NCBI GenBank assembly: GCA_039621445.1
Contig: CP154954.1
Location: 11,009,229-11,073,228, forward strand
Direction: 5' to 3'
Length of the DNA: 64,000 bases
Origin: Euglena gracilis
Lineage: Eukaryota; Euglenida; Euglenophyceae; Euglenales
The notes beneath the pieces are model-generated. The model had not been told where the DNA came from and made no database searches. It worked only from the letters and a program-made list of their open reading frames with translations. Shown piece after piece: positions 54,784-64,000 of the stretch; position 1 is the first letter of the stretch; the number at the start of each line of letters is the position of its first letter. A program made the position numbers and the translations under genes.

Positions 54784-57700
54784 TCGCCCAGCTGCACCAA
54801 CACCCCGTTTTCCACCAGATGTATCGCTTTCAGATACATCTGTACACCCCCCAGCAGCTACAAGAGCGCATTCCAACTTTTACACACACACCCACCAGAC
54901 CAACATGCGCGACCAGGACCACTACTCCGACACTACCTTCCAATGTGTGCACTGAAGGAGAATTTCCGCCCAGACAGATTTCGATTGTGGATGTCTAGTC
55001 CAAACATTAACACTAATCCCGATTTCGCGTAACCATACACTTGGTTGCGGATCGCAATGCGCGACCGTACATCAAGTGCTCCAACAACGAGGTATTGCCT
55101 TGTTGTTTGGGACCGCGAAATCCGTGTCACACACCTCCCCCACCTCCATCTCGCATGATACGGACTGGGTATTAACCCATCCAACCCATCAACCCTTGGG
55201 AATGCCCCTAGGGAGAGTGGATAAAACACCCTTGACTTATGTTTGCGGATCCCTGAATTGCGTTACCGCTCTTCAAACCGCGAACCAGGTCGACACCTAC
55301 GTGATGTGTGTATGGAACGCATTTAATTTTGGTCAATACCGTATTTTGGAGGGATCGTTCTCCAAAATGGCGGTTTTGGCCGATTCCTTCGATTTGTCGT
55401 TGGAAATTGATGCGTTTTCATCAAAAGCGCATGCGCGCTTGTCACGATATTGGTCGCGACATTCCAACGCATTTCTAAAATTTTGGGGTGATACGGTCCT
55501 CTGGATGCACCCTCCCCTAAAACTTATCCCGGATGTGGTGGAGAAAATCCCCCGCGATGAAACGCGGCGAGCTCTCCTCATACCCGTCAAACCGAATGCA
55601 GATTGGTTTCACCAACTATCCTATGTGTGTTTTCATTGGTGGGATTTACCCGCTGATGTACCACTATTCGAGGACTTTTGTGGTATATTATTACCACCTG
55701 TTAAACAAATCATTTTTCGCGTTTGTTTCTTCGACGCACTCGGAATATCCGTTGTGTGTGTGCCAAGATACCTTGGTACCAATGGGGATGCCACACCCTC
55801 AACGCAGATTTCTGCGGTCGTTGAGAGTGCGGACCAACACCCCAAGTCTGCTGACTATTGTTCGCGAATTACTCGCGAATTTCATGGTGTACTGGATAAC
55901 CCAGTATACGCCTGCGACATCGACCCCGCGATTCGCGGTCCGTTCGGTGTTTGCAAAATCGAGCTCAAGGATGGCGCTAAACCCATGCACCGGAAATTAT
56001 TCCGTTGTTCGGGTGAACGCGAGCAAGCTCTCAAAGAGATGATTGAGAAGCTCATCCAGCGGAAGTGGATTATCCCTTCCAAGAGCGAATGGACATCACA
56101 GGCTTTTGTGGTGCCCAAACCTGCTGACCAGTCTGGTCAGAAGAAGTGGAGACTAGTGCTAGATTACCGGTACCTGAACTTCCAAACGAGGGAGGACCCC
56201 TCCCCGTTACCGCTGATCGAGGATTTGAACACCAGACAATCGGATAACCTGTTGTGGTCAATCTTTGATCAGGAAGACGGTTTCCATCAGATGCATTTGC
56301 ATCCTGATTCGCAACCGTACACGGCATTCGTGACATCTAAGGGTGTGTACCAATGGACGGTACTCCCCATGGGTGCAAGGAATGGCCCAGCCATGTTTCA
56401 ACGCATGACCCATTATCGCGATGTGCGGGCGGTGTTATCCGCGTTCCAAAAGCATGTGCTTTTTGTGAAGGGTTCCAAAATGCACCTGTTTCGCAAATTT
56501 ATTAAGTTTTGCGGACACATCCTGAGCAACGGGCAGCGTAAAGCCGCACCCAGTAAGATGGAGGCCATTAAGAAATGGACTCCTGTGGTCATTAAGACCT
56601 TAACGCATTTAAAGGGATTTTTGGTATTAGCCCAATATTACGCGGTTTATAAGAAAGATTTCGTCAAAATCGCGATACCCCTAACCCAACAACTCAAAAA
56701 TCGGACACCCGATAACGCAAAAGTCATTTGGGATGACCAAATGCGCGAGGCCTTGAATAAAATCAAGAACTTTCTGCTCGAGAACGTGGTTCTCGATATC
56801 GCGGAACCATATAAACCGTATGTCCTGGAAGTCGACAGCAGCGATTACGCTGTTGGCGGGGTTCTTAGCCCGCATAATGCGGCGAATGAACTCCGACCTG
56901 TGGCTGTCTTCAGCAGAAAGCTACAGGGCGACAACGGGAAAGGACAGGTTAAATGGAGCATTCGCGAAAAGGAGACATATGCCATTGTGCTCATTCTCCA
57001 GACATTCCGCAGCTGGATAGCCAGCAGCTTGGTCCAGATACGCGTGTTGACGGATCATGAGAGCCTTCAACACTGGTATACCGAGGATCTAAACAAGGCC
57101 ATGTCATCAGTTGGCAGAAGATGCCGATGGCATGAGTTCTTGAGCCAGTTTAACCTGGTGGTTATCTATACCCCAGGTCACACACAAAAAGTTGCGGATC
57201 CTCTCAGCCGAGCCCCCTGGTATTATCCTGGGAACCCGGATGAGGGTGATGCGACTTTTCATGGCAGCCATGAGGCTGACCAGTGCGCACGTCGATCCGA
57301 CACTGCGGACAATATGCTCGATTCACTACCCGTTTCCCGTGTATATCGCAGCATCGCCATTTCACCATTGCGTGGAAGGCGCCGGCGTGGACGCACTGCC
57401 GGACCCCGTCGCATTACGCGTACGGAAACTCCTACCCCCCTATTTTTCCGCGAATGGGTTATTCGCGTGACCCTATATATAGTACCATTGTGAATAGACG
57501 TAGTAATGGTGAATCCATAGAGAATTACTCTCTATCACCATTGCGGCTTATTTTCCGGAATGTTTCTGGTTATAAATATTGTATACCCCAAGACCTGGTT
57601 GATGATGTGATTTTGAGGTATCACAACCATGGTCACCCTGGGGCCCCCAAACTTCTTTCACTAGTGGGTCGCAGATATGGCACAACCCTGAGTGAAAAAG

Positions 57701-58735
57701 AATTGTATTCGCGCTGTTTGCGAATTTTGCAACGGTGCCAAATTTGTCAAGCTGTAAAACCGCGCAGACGTACCCCCCCTGGTACGATGGTCTTTTTCCC
57801 CGTACCACCAGACATTTTTACGTCCCTCTGCATGGATTTTCTCGAACTTGAACCTTGCAAAGGATCAGATGACAAAATTTACAATTACGTTTTTGTTGTC
57901 GTCTGTCGGCTGAGTGGGTACATAGTAGCCATTCCATGCCGGAAAGCAGGGTTGACAGCCCAAATTTTGGCATCCATATTCCTGGAGAAATGTATCTGCT
58001 TAATGGGTTTACCGCACGAAATCGTGAGTGATCAGGATCACTTGATCTCGTCGCATTTTTTCACAACTTTGTGCAGTTTACTCGGCATTGAGCAGCATTT
58101 TTCCATTATATACCGCCCGAAAGGCAATGGTAGAGCCGAGGCAGCCGTGAAATCCGTTGTCAATATGCTTCGCCTTTCACTGGCCGACTCGGGTAAGAAT
58201 TGGTTATCCGTTCTTCATTGGTGTTTATTTTACATCAATACCTTGCCAGGGTTGGTATTACCATACTCACCGTACAAAATTGTTTTCGGACGAGACCCTC
58301 CGGCCATAGGGGATATCCCCTCGGAGAGACCCGCCCGAAGTAGCGTCAGCTGTGAAACGTGGTTTGCAGAAGTGGAATCACTCCGCTCTGCAGTCCAATC
58401 ACGTATCACAGAAATTCATTCCAACAAACGGAAATCGTTTTTACAAAACTTCAGCACATATGGACGACTTCAAACCGTACCTAAGCCCCCCAGACGGAAA
58501 AGCTATCCCCTGCCTGTATTTCAAGCCCCGTTCCAGATTACCTGAAACGGACGACTTTGTGGTCGATAGGATAATAGACCACAAGCTCGACAGGGGTGTG
58601 CACTACTGGAAAGTTCGCTAGAAAGGGTATGGGCCAGAGGAGGACACTTGGGAGCCAACATCCAGTTTTGTTGGATATATCCAGCAGGATTGGAAGCTGT
58701 GGAACAAGCGCAATAACATAAACACTTTCTGCGCA
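54773..58735 (+). pseudogene. pol: E5 pol with in-frame loss of the RT active site
   Basis: Cys-rich module (FQCVH, a stop, then DCGC and LGCGSQC), then an 805-codon frame (55076-57493). In that frame: Cys block; extra domain at residues 108-190 (LEIDAFSSKAHARLSRYW; VLWMHPPLKLIPDVVEKI); RT at about 285-530 with DYRYLN and IFDQEDGFHQ. About 37 residues are missing after residue 444, including YIDD. RNase H has D587, E632, D660 and D708. Integrase HHCC (YHNHGHPGAPKLL; RCQICQAVK) and DDE core (57500-58430) are good. Then about 180 bp covering the GPY/F-like segment are deleted near 58453. In the chromodomain a TAG at 58619 replaces a core Trp (YWKVR, stop, KGYGPEEDTWEPTS). The element cannot reverse-transcribe itself. 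Confidence 0.87.
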
Positions 58736-58840
58736 ACAAAATAGACATAAACATAAACACTTTCTGAAACGATTTCGTTTTGGAGAATGTGTGTGTTTTA
58801 TGTGAATGTTTCGCGTTGATACCCCCCCTGCACTTCCTTA

Positions 58841-58860
58841 TTTCTCTATCTTTCTCGCAG
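58841..58860 (+). promoter_or_regulatory. Splice-acceptor-like site upstream of E5 ORF A
   Basis: TTTCTCTATCTTTCTCGCAG ends at 58860, between the chromodomain and the ORF A ATG (58962). A 19-base pyrimidine-rich run with CAG, the best of the three. Confidence 0.6.
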
Positions 58861-58961
58861 AGTTTTGATTAAGATAAAAGCCTTCCTTTTTCAGTGCACC
58901 AGCACTCAAAGCGACTGACAACAAGGTTACCCTTAGTTGTCGTCGTCGTTCGGGTAGCATC

Positions 58962-60436
58962 ATGCTGCCTGGGCGCGGACCTGGACCAGGTCCACCATGG
59001 CCGCAGCCTTCCTGTGCGCCATACCCCCAGTACCCTCAGTATGCTGAGGCCCCGATTCCGGGTGCCCCACATGCTGAGAGGGTTTCAGCTCCGCTATTCG
59101 CCGCGGCAACCAGCAGCCGGTCCACATATGCGGTACCAGATCCATCTGCCGTCCAGCGGCCGGCACCTCAGCCACCAGCGCAACGCAGATCGCGCCTGCA
59201 CCCGTATGCAGGAGAGATGATCTTCCGCACTAGGGAGACGTTGGAGCGGGCGATGCGTACGTGCGCACACCCCCCAACGGAGCCCTTTATGCAAGCCCTT
59301 TGGGATGCATACTGTGCTCAGTTGTTGGTGGTAGCCAACACGCCTGTGGCTCAGTGGTGTCCCTGTGGCCAAGCCCTGATGACGGGGAGACGGTATTTCT
59401 CGTCGGCATCTGATTCCAGATTCGAACCCGGTGAGACCATGATGGATCTGGGTGTGTATGTGCCGCCCATGCTGCAAACGCAGACGCCGGTGGGATCCCA
59501 CACCGTGCATTTGCGTGAGCACACGCCCCCACCGGTAGGTGAGGCTGTGCATGTCCCACCTGGGATGACAACAATTTTTGCTCGCCCGCCCTCGCCGCAG
59601 CGAATGTCGCCGCGCGAGCCGCCAGCGGAGCAATTTGTCTCGCAGTACGCGACGCACGCGGATTACCCGCGCGGCGCACGCGTGCTCCCAGCCGGACAGT
59701 CGGACGTGCCCCCTGAGGCATACGTCCAACACATGTTCATGCACTGGACGCCACAGGCATCACCGGTCGCCCCTGTCCCTGGCGTTGAGCCACGGCGGCA
59801 GGCGGAGCCCATAGTGGTGGAGGATGAACCTCCCCACTGTGTGGCAGCCCGACCACCCAGTGCCGCTCCTGTCCAAACTGGGGATATCCCCCGTCGGCAG
59901 GAGACTCCCTACTATCACATGGCACCTCCGGAAACCGAGCAGGATGAGCTTGCTGGGCACTTCCTGCAGGAGCCAGTATTCGTGTCTGAAGAGCACCGGT
60001 CGAGGTATTACTCCTCTCTGGCTGCCCTTCAGGGCCGTGGATACACCCCATACCATCCGTACCAGCCGCAGCCCCGGTATTACCCGGTGAGCCCCCGGCA
60101 GGTGTGGCAGTATTACCTGCCACCCTGAAGCGCGACAGGACTACGGAGAACCTTACCTCACAACCCAGGCGACCCAGCCCACGGGACGCGGAAGGCGGTG
60201 TGGCGATGCAAGTGGAACCCAGCCAGGATACCTCGGCTGGACGACCACCGGCAGAGGCACAGGTGGCGATGAGCCGTCCTGTTTCCGCAATGCCACCGCC
60301 GATCCCTCCGGTATGGAAGGAGCCGCGACCCCCTGCGTCGAATCCAAGCCCATGCCAGACTCCTAGCCAACGCCCAGCCACGCCATCACCACGACGTGCA
60401 GCGGAGCGGCCAGGTCCCTCCCTAGAGATGGAATAG
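58962..60436 (+). pseudogene. E5 accessory ORF A
   Basis: 388-codon frame (58962-60128) then a frame change near 60105 into a Pro-rich continuation to a TAG (60434). It starts Met-Leu-Pro-Gly-Arg, Gly/Pro-rich. The conserved domain (about residues 82-190) contains HPYAGEMIFRTRETLERAMR, YCAQLLVVANTPVAQW, MMDLGVYVPPMLQTQTPVG, and His/Cys positions partly shared with E4. A Pro/Arg/Glu-rich, Tyr-containing tail follows. After the TAG the same frame continues into a Lys-Gly run (GKAEGKGKGEGKGVAGKGKG) and ORF B, as in E4. No transmembrane segment. Function unknown. Confidence 0.75.
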
Positions 60437-63298
60437 GAAGGAACCGAACCGACTCCTGCGGCACCGAGCGCCCGACCCTCCGGTATTCGCCAGACGGGAA
60501 AGGACACAGGCAAGGCCGAGGGCAAAGGCAAGGGAGAAGGCAAAGGCGTGGCCGGCAAAGGGAAGGGTGAGGGTAAAGGTAAGGGAACAGCACGTGAGGA
60601 AGAAGAGGAACCAGCAGAAGTCCTCTCGGACTTTGAGCATATGCTCAGGTTCAAGGAGGAGCTGGAGGACGAAGGCTGGCGAATGCAGCATGATTACCAT
60701 GTTGCAGGAAACCGCCCCGTCACTCCTCCACAAGCAGTCATCGATGTGGTATTACGCCACACCGAGAACCGAGTCAGACTATTCCATTACGGAATAGATC
60801 TGTACGCCTTCGAAGGTGAAGGTGGCAGACCTTTGCTGGATGCCCAGCCCGGTTTCTGGGAGCTCTGGTTTTGACTGGGAGACCCCTGCCAGAGCTAGGG
60901 TCTCTTCAGCGATTCCACTGGTCGCAGTTACCTGCACCAGTTGGGATTTCGGGACCAGCGTGTGTTGGCCCGAAGGCTAAAGGCAATCTTCGACTGTATT
61001 CATACAGTCGGACCCCTCGGCGTGCAGTGGGACTTCTACCCACTACACTCCGACATCGAACGCCTGATCGAGGTGTTGTGGTGCAACAACCTCCAGGTGT
61101 GGCTGGTGAGCCATTACGGCTCCATCTTCCGCGTTAAGCGCGTATCCGTGGCTTACCCGCAGAGGTATGACTTCTGCTGTAAGTACTGCCGGCAGGAATT
61201 TCCTGTCGACTTCTGGGGATTCGGCGTGCGCGGAAGTCCTCCACCGCCTCGGGATAACCCGGGACTGGAGATGGGACGCCGCATGCTTATGCATGTGTGC
61301 CGCGACGCCCCGGACGTCCAGGGCAAAAGTCACCGCGTCCACAAGCAGCGTATTTTTATGCTGCAGCAGTTCTGGTGGCGAGCCTGGACCACCTATGTCA
61401 TCCAGGTGTATATACATCTCCGTGACCTCCAGGACGATAGGCCCGGTATGGAAAGCCTGCCACCGGATTACGGTGACGCCATCGAGGGTCCTCGTCGTCG
61501 GATTCTCGGCCACCTGCGCCCCAACTGATATCACCCTGGAATAACATTTGCGGCGACAGTTTGGTGGAACCCTCGACCGGGTAGGATTCAATCCGCTGAT
61601 GTGTCACCCGCAGGCCATCCTCGAACAGCGTATGCCGATTCTGGCATGCGAGGAGGAAGGCTTTTTCGAGGTCTGGGAAGACACGCGTTATCACGGCTTC
61701 CTGGGCGCGAACAGGCCTGTCAACGCCTGGGTGCAGCCATCATGGCCGCCACCCTGGCCCAACAGCGCCAGCAGCAGTACGCTGGCCTTTTACAGGCTGG
61801 CGGATGACCAGGGATGCCGATGGCACCCCGAAGATCCTCGTTCGCCCGAGGATCTGCGCGCCTTCATCACCCCGGAGGATGAACCTCTGGCGCGAAGGAG
61901 ACGTGAGGCTTCAGTCGCTTCACCACCGCGATTCCGCGGCGGGAGGGACGCGAACGCAGCCCCTCCGTCACTATTCTGGAGGCAGCGCCGCCGTCTCCGA
62001 CAGGAACGGCTGTATCCTTCGTCTCTGCCCCGCGAGCGGAAGGGGAACGATCGGTTTCCCCGGCTCCCGCGGCGGCTTCCGTCTGTCCACCGGTAGGTGG
62101 AGACCAGAAACTTCCTGAGGAGGAAGGTGAGAACGTGGAGGATATCCTCTACGCTGCTCTGCCTGCTCCGGCACAGCCTGGGCCAGACGGAGCACCCACA
62201 GGGGATATACCTGTGGCTGCTACGCCTGTTCCAACGGCTGAGCCTCCAGCCGAGGTGACTGGTATGGTCGTCGAGGACAACCTCGAAGAACCTGCCAGTC
62301 CCACAGCACGCACCTCATTAGGAGGCCGTGTGCTCGGCGCCGTAGTCACCGGCATTACTGCCGTGGCTGCTGCACTAACGCCACGACGTGGAGGCGTAGC
62401 ATCAAGCTCCGCCGATGAGGTCGTGGACACGCCGGATGTCGGCGTTCCCTCACCCCCATCTCCGGCAGCAGTGCAACCACCATCACGGGATGAACCCCAG
62501 CCGACAGAGCCAACTGTCGCACCAGCTACAGCGGAGGATCAACCTCCCGTAGCACCTGCGCCAGCGGTTGTGGATGATCAACCTCCTAGACCGGATGTCG
62601 AAATGGAAGTGGAGGAGATACCCCCACGACCACCGACACCGCGCGAGGCCCCTGCCGTCCCGAGGACAATGGCAGAGTTTCTGGGAGTGCCAGCACCTGT
62701 GGAAGCACCGATTCTGGTGACGACCACAGTGCCACGCCTCGTCGGACAGGATGAACCTGCTCGGCGACGGCCGGCTGAACAACCCCCGGAACATGTGCCG
62801 ACCCCTCGCAGCGTCATGCGCAACCCAGCGGTCAGTACGCCCGCTTCGCCCAGACGGCAAGCTTCTACTCCGACACCACCGGCTCCTGATACCAGGAGCA
62901 AGCCGCAGGCGTCTCCTCCTGACTCTGGGAGTGCGAAGCCGAAAGGAGGCAAACCGGGTGCTGCACCCTGTAAGCCCCCTGCCAAAGGCGGTGATGGGAA
63001 ACCACCACCGAAAGGTGGCGCTGGAGGTCAGACTGGCGGACAGCCGAAAGGCCCTACGATAATGCACGACTATTCGGCCGTTGCATCGTCCGGGTACGGC
63101 CAGAGCAAACCGAAAGGTAAGGCTCGTGGTCGACAGGCCCAGTCTTCCGCCGGATCGACGGATGAGGAAGAGGATGAACCTGCTTCACCTCCTGTGTCTG
63201 CGGATGCCCAGCTCTGGACTCAGGATATCCTGACCAGACTAGGCACCGTCGAAGAGAGGACGAAGAAACTGGCTGCTATTAGGCACCAGAAAGGGTCA
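60437..63298 (+). pseudogene. E5 accessory ORF B, cut by an assembly gap
   Basis: N-terminus: VLSDFEHMLRFKEELEDEGW, VIDVVLRHTENRVRLFHYGI, PGFWELWF. A TGA (60872, in place of Trp) and a TAG (60896) stand in the same frame as LKAIFDCIHTVGPLGVQWDF and the Cys/His set C-x2-C (FCCKYCRQEF), VDFWGFGVRG, LMHVCRD. Two frame changes (near 61530 and 62100) flank a Trp/Pro-rich part (WVQPSWPPPWPNS). The tail (62135-63298) is Pro/Thr/Glu-rich with LGGRVLGAVVTGITAVAAAL near 62313. Its end, QLWTQDILTRLGTVEER, matches the ORF B C-terminus of E3. ORF C should follow but lies beyond the N gap. Confidence 0.8.
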
Positions 63299-63311
63299 NN
63301 NNNNNNNNNNN
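63299..63311. other. Assembly gap (13 N)
   Basis: Run of N directly after the last codons of ORF B. The true distance and the order of what follows are unknown. Confidence 0.99.
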
Positions 63312-64000
63312 TTTTTGGTCACCCAGACCCCGGAAACCTGTTTTTTTGAGCCAAAATGAGCGTTTTTCGACCGCGCGATGTATGAAGCTGTTCGAGTGCC
63401 GGGGGGGGGGCTCCCGCCCCCCCCCGGACCCCCCCGGGGGGGTCCCCTGGAGGGGGGTGGGATATACTTTTCTGCGCTGCAGGCGCCGAAAAAATTGTAT
63501 TTTTAGCACTTTTCGCGATTTTTCGGCCATTTTTTGTGGGTCCCCCGGACCCCCCTCCCCCCGGCCCCCCCCCAGGGGGTGGGTGGGTGGGGGACCCCAC
63601 CTCCCCCCCGGTCTTAAACCTCTGGTGCATTCCTCTTGGGGCCAGGTGCATGCTGCCCCCCCATTATGTACCTCCCCCTCAGGGGTACATGATGGGGGGG
63701 GTACATAATGGGGGGGTGGATGGTATTTGTACATATATGGATGTACACATATTTGTCTGTGCATATTGTGTGTGTACATGAACATCAACAAAAAAACAAA
63801 ACTCCATTGAATACTTCCAAAATGAGAAAGTCATAAAATTGCATTTTTTACATTTTTTTGATGTTTTTCCCCCCTTTTTTGGCAGCTCTTGAACTTATTG
63901 GCATATTGGCAAGTGTGGACTGAGAAAACAAATTGCAAACTACCTGGGCCCCCCTTTTTCATCTTTCACCACTTTGCACTTTTCACGCCAGCCTGGTGCA
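63312..64000. other. Low-complexity DNA with a dispersed repeat and a perfect hairpin
   Basis: No gene. 63330-63415 is the inverted relative of the repeat at 2450-2660. 63400-63660 is dominated by C and G runs. A perfect 16-bp inverted repeat, CCCCCCCATTATGTAC (63656-63671) with its complement at 63701-63716, encloses a second partial copy (GGGGTACATGATGGGGGG). The last 200 bp are AT-rich. No match to E5 ORF C or an LTR, so sequence was lost or rearranged at the gap. Confidence 0.6.

Noticed and set aside
58962-63298. ORF A-B-C as an envelope gene
   Set aside because: I see no signal peptide, no fusion peptide and no long membrane-spanning segment in any of the three ORFs; the one hydrophobic island in ORF B is short and contains Arg and Gly.
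63312-63791. Gly/Pro-rich ORFs at the right end
   Set aside because: They arise from C and G homopolymer runs and partly span the N gap.

Overview
This window is eukaryotic nuclear DNA made almost entirely of decayed, nested retroelements; I see no convincing intact host gene. The evidence is: LTRs with TG...CA ends and tRNA-type primer-binding sites, Ty3/gypsy-type polyproteins with a C-terminal chromodomain (chromovirus type), a non-LTR (LINE-like) fragment, MITE-like foldback DNA, polypyrimidine-CAG splice-acceptor-like sites, and long C/G runs. The host lineage cannot be fixed from this sequence. A repeat-rich protist or algal genome is my low-confidence guess.

The dominant theme is one family of very large chromodomain LTR retrotransposons. 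I see parts of at least five copies, called E1-E5. Their LTRs (about 310-430 bp) start TGTGTACC or TGAGTACC and end GACGTACA. The inferred full structure, about 16-17 kb, is: LTR; PBS TGGTAGCAGA; leader; gag (long coiled coils, a capsid-like block, one CCHC knuckle, an RS-rich tail); aspartic protease; a Cys-rich zinc-like module plus an extra domain; reverse transcriptase; RNase H; HHCC/DD35E integrase; chromodomain; then about 6 kb more coding sequence (called ORF A, ORF B and ORF C here); a purine-rich tract; LTR. Extra coding sequence of this size downstream of pol is not part of a standard chromovirus. Synteny and motifs of A-B-C are kept in subfamilies whose sequences have otherwise diverged a lot. 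The A/B/C boundaries are often single in-frame stop codons, so A-B-C may be one second polyprotein. A splice-acceptor-like site lies between pol and ORF A in all three copies that can be checked.

Layout: 1-619, leader and 5' LTR of E1 (minus strand, running off the left edge), inserted in a broken structural-protein-like ORF (620-1894). 1895-4854, mostly non-coding, with a dispersed repeat and a palindromic LTR derivative (3891-4416). 4855-7875, a different, stop-ridden gag-like gene fused to E2, of which only ORF B, ORF C and the 3' LTR remain (7876-12849, plus). 12850-14240, a LINE-like 5' region (minus), cut by the E2 LTR. 14395-31200, E3 (minus), the only copy with all of gag to ORF C plus the 3' LTR but no 5' LTR. 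31205-33814, a plus-strand gag fragment forming a giant inverted repeat with the E3 gag. 33815-47956, E4 (minus; 5' LTR through ORF B). 47957-49988, scrambled gag and protease fragments. 49989-63298, E5 (plus; 5' LTR through ORF B), ending at an N gap. 63312-64000, low-complexity DNA.

Every copy carries frameshifts and stops, so none looks autonomous. Lesions differ between copies. For example, E5 has lost its knuckle cysteines and the YIDD box, while E4 keeps both.
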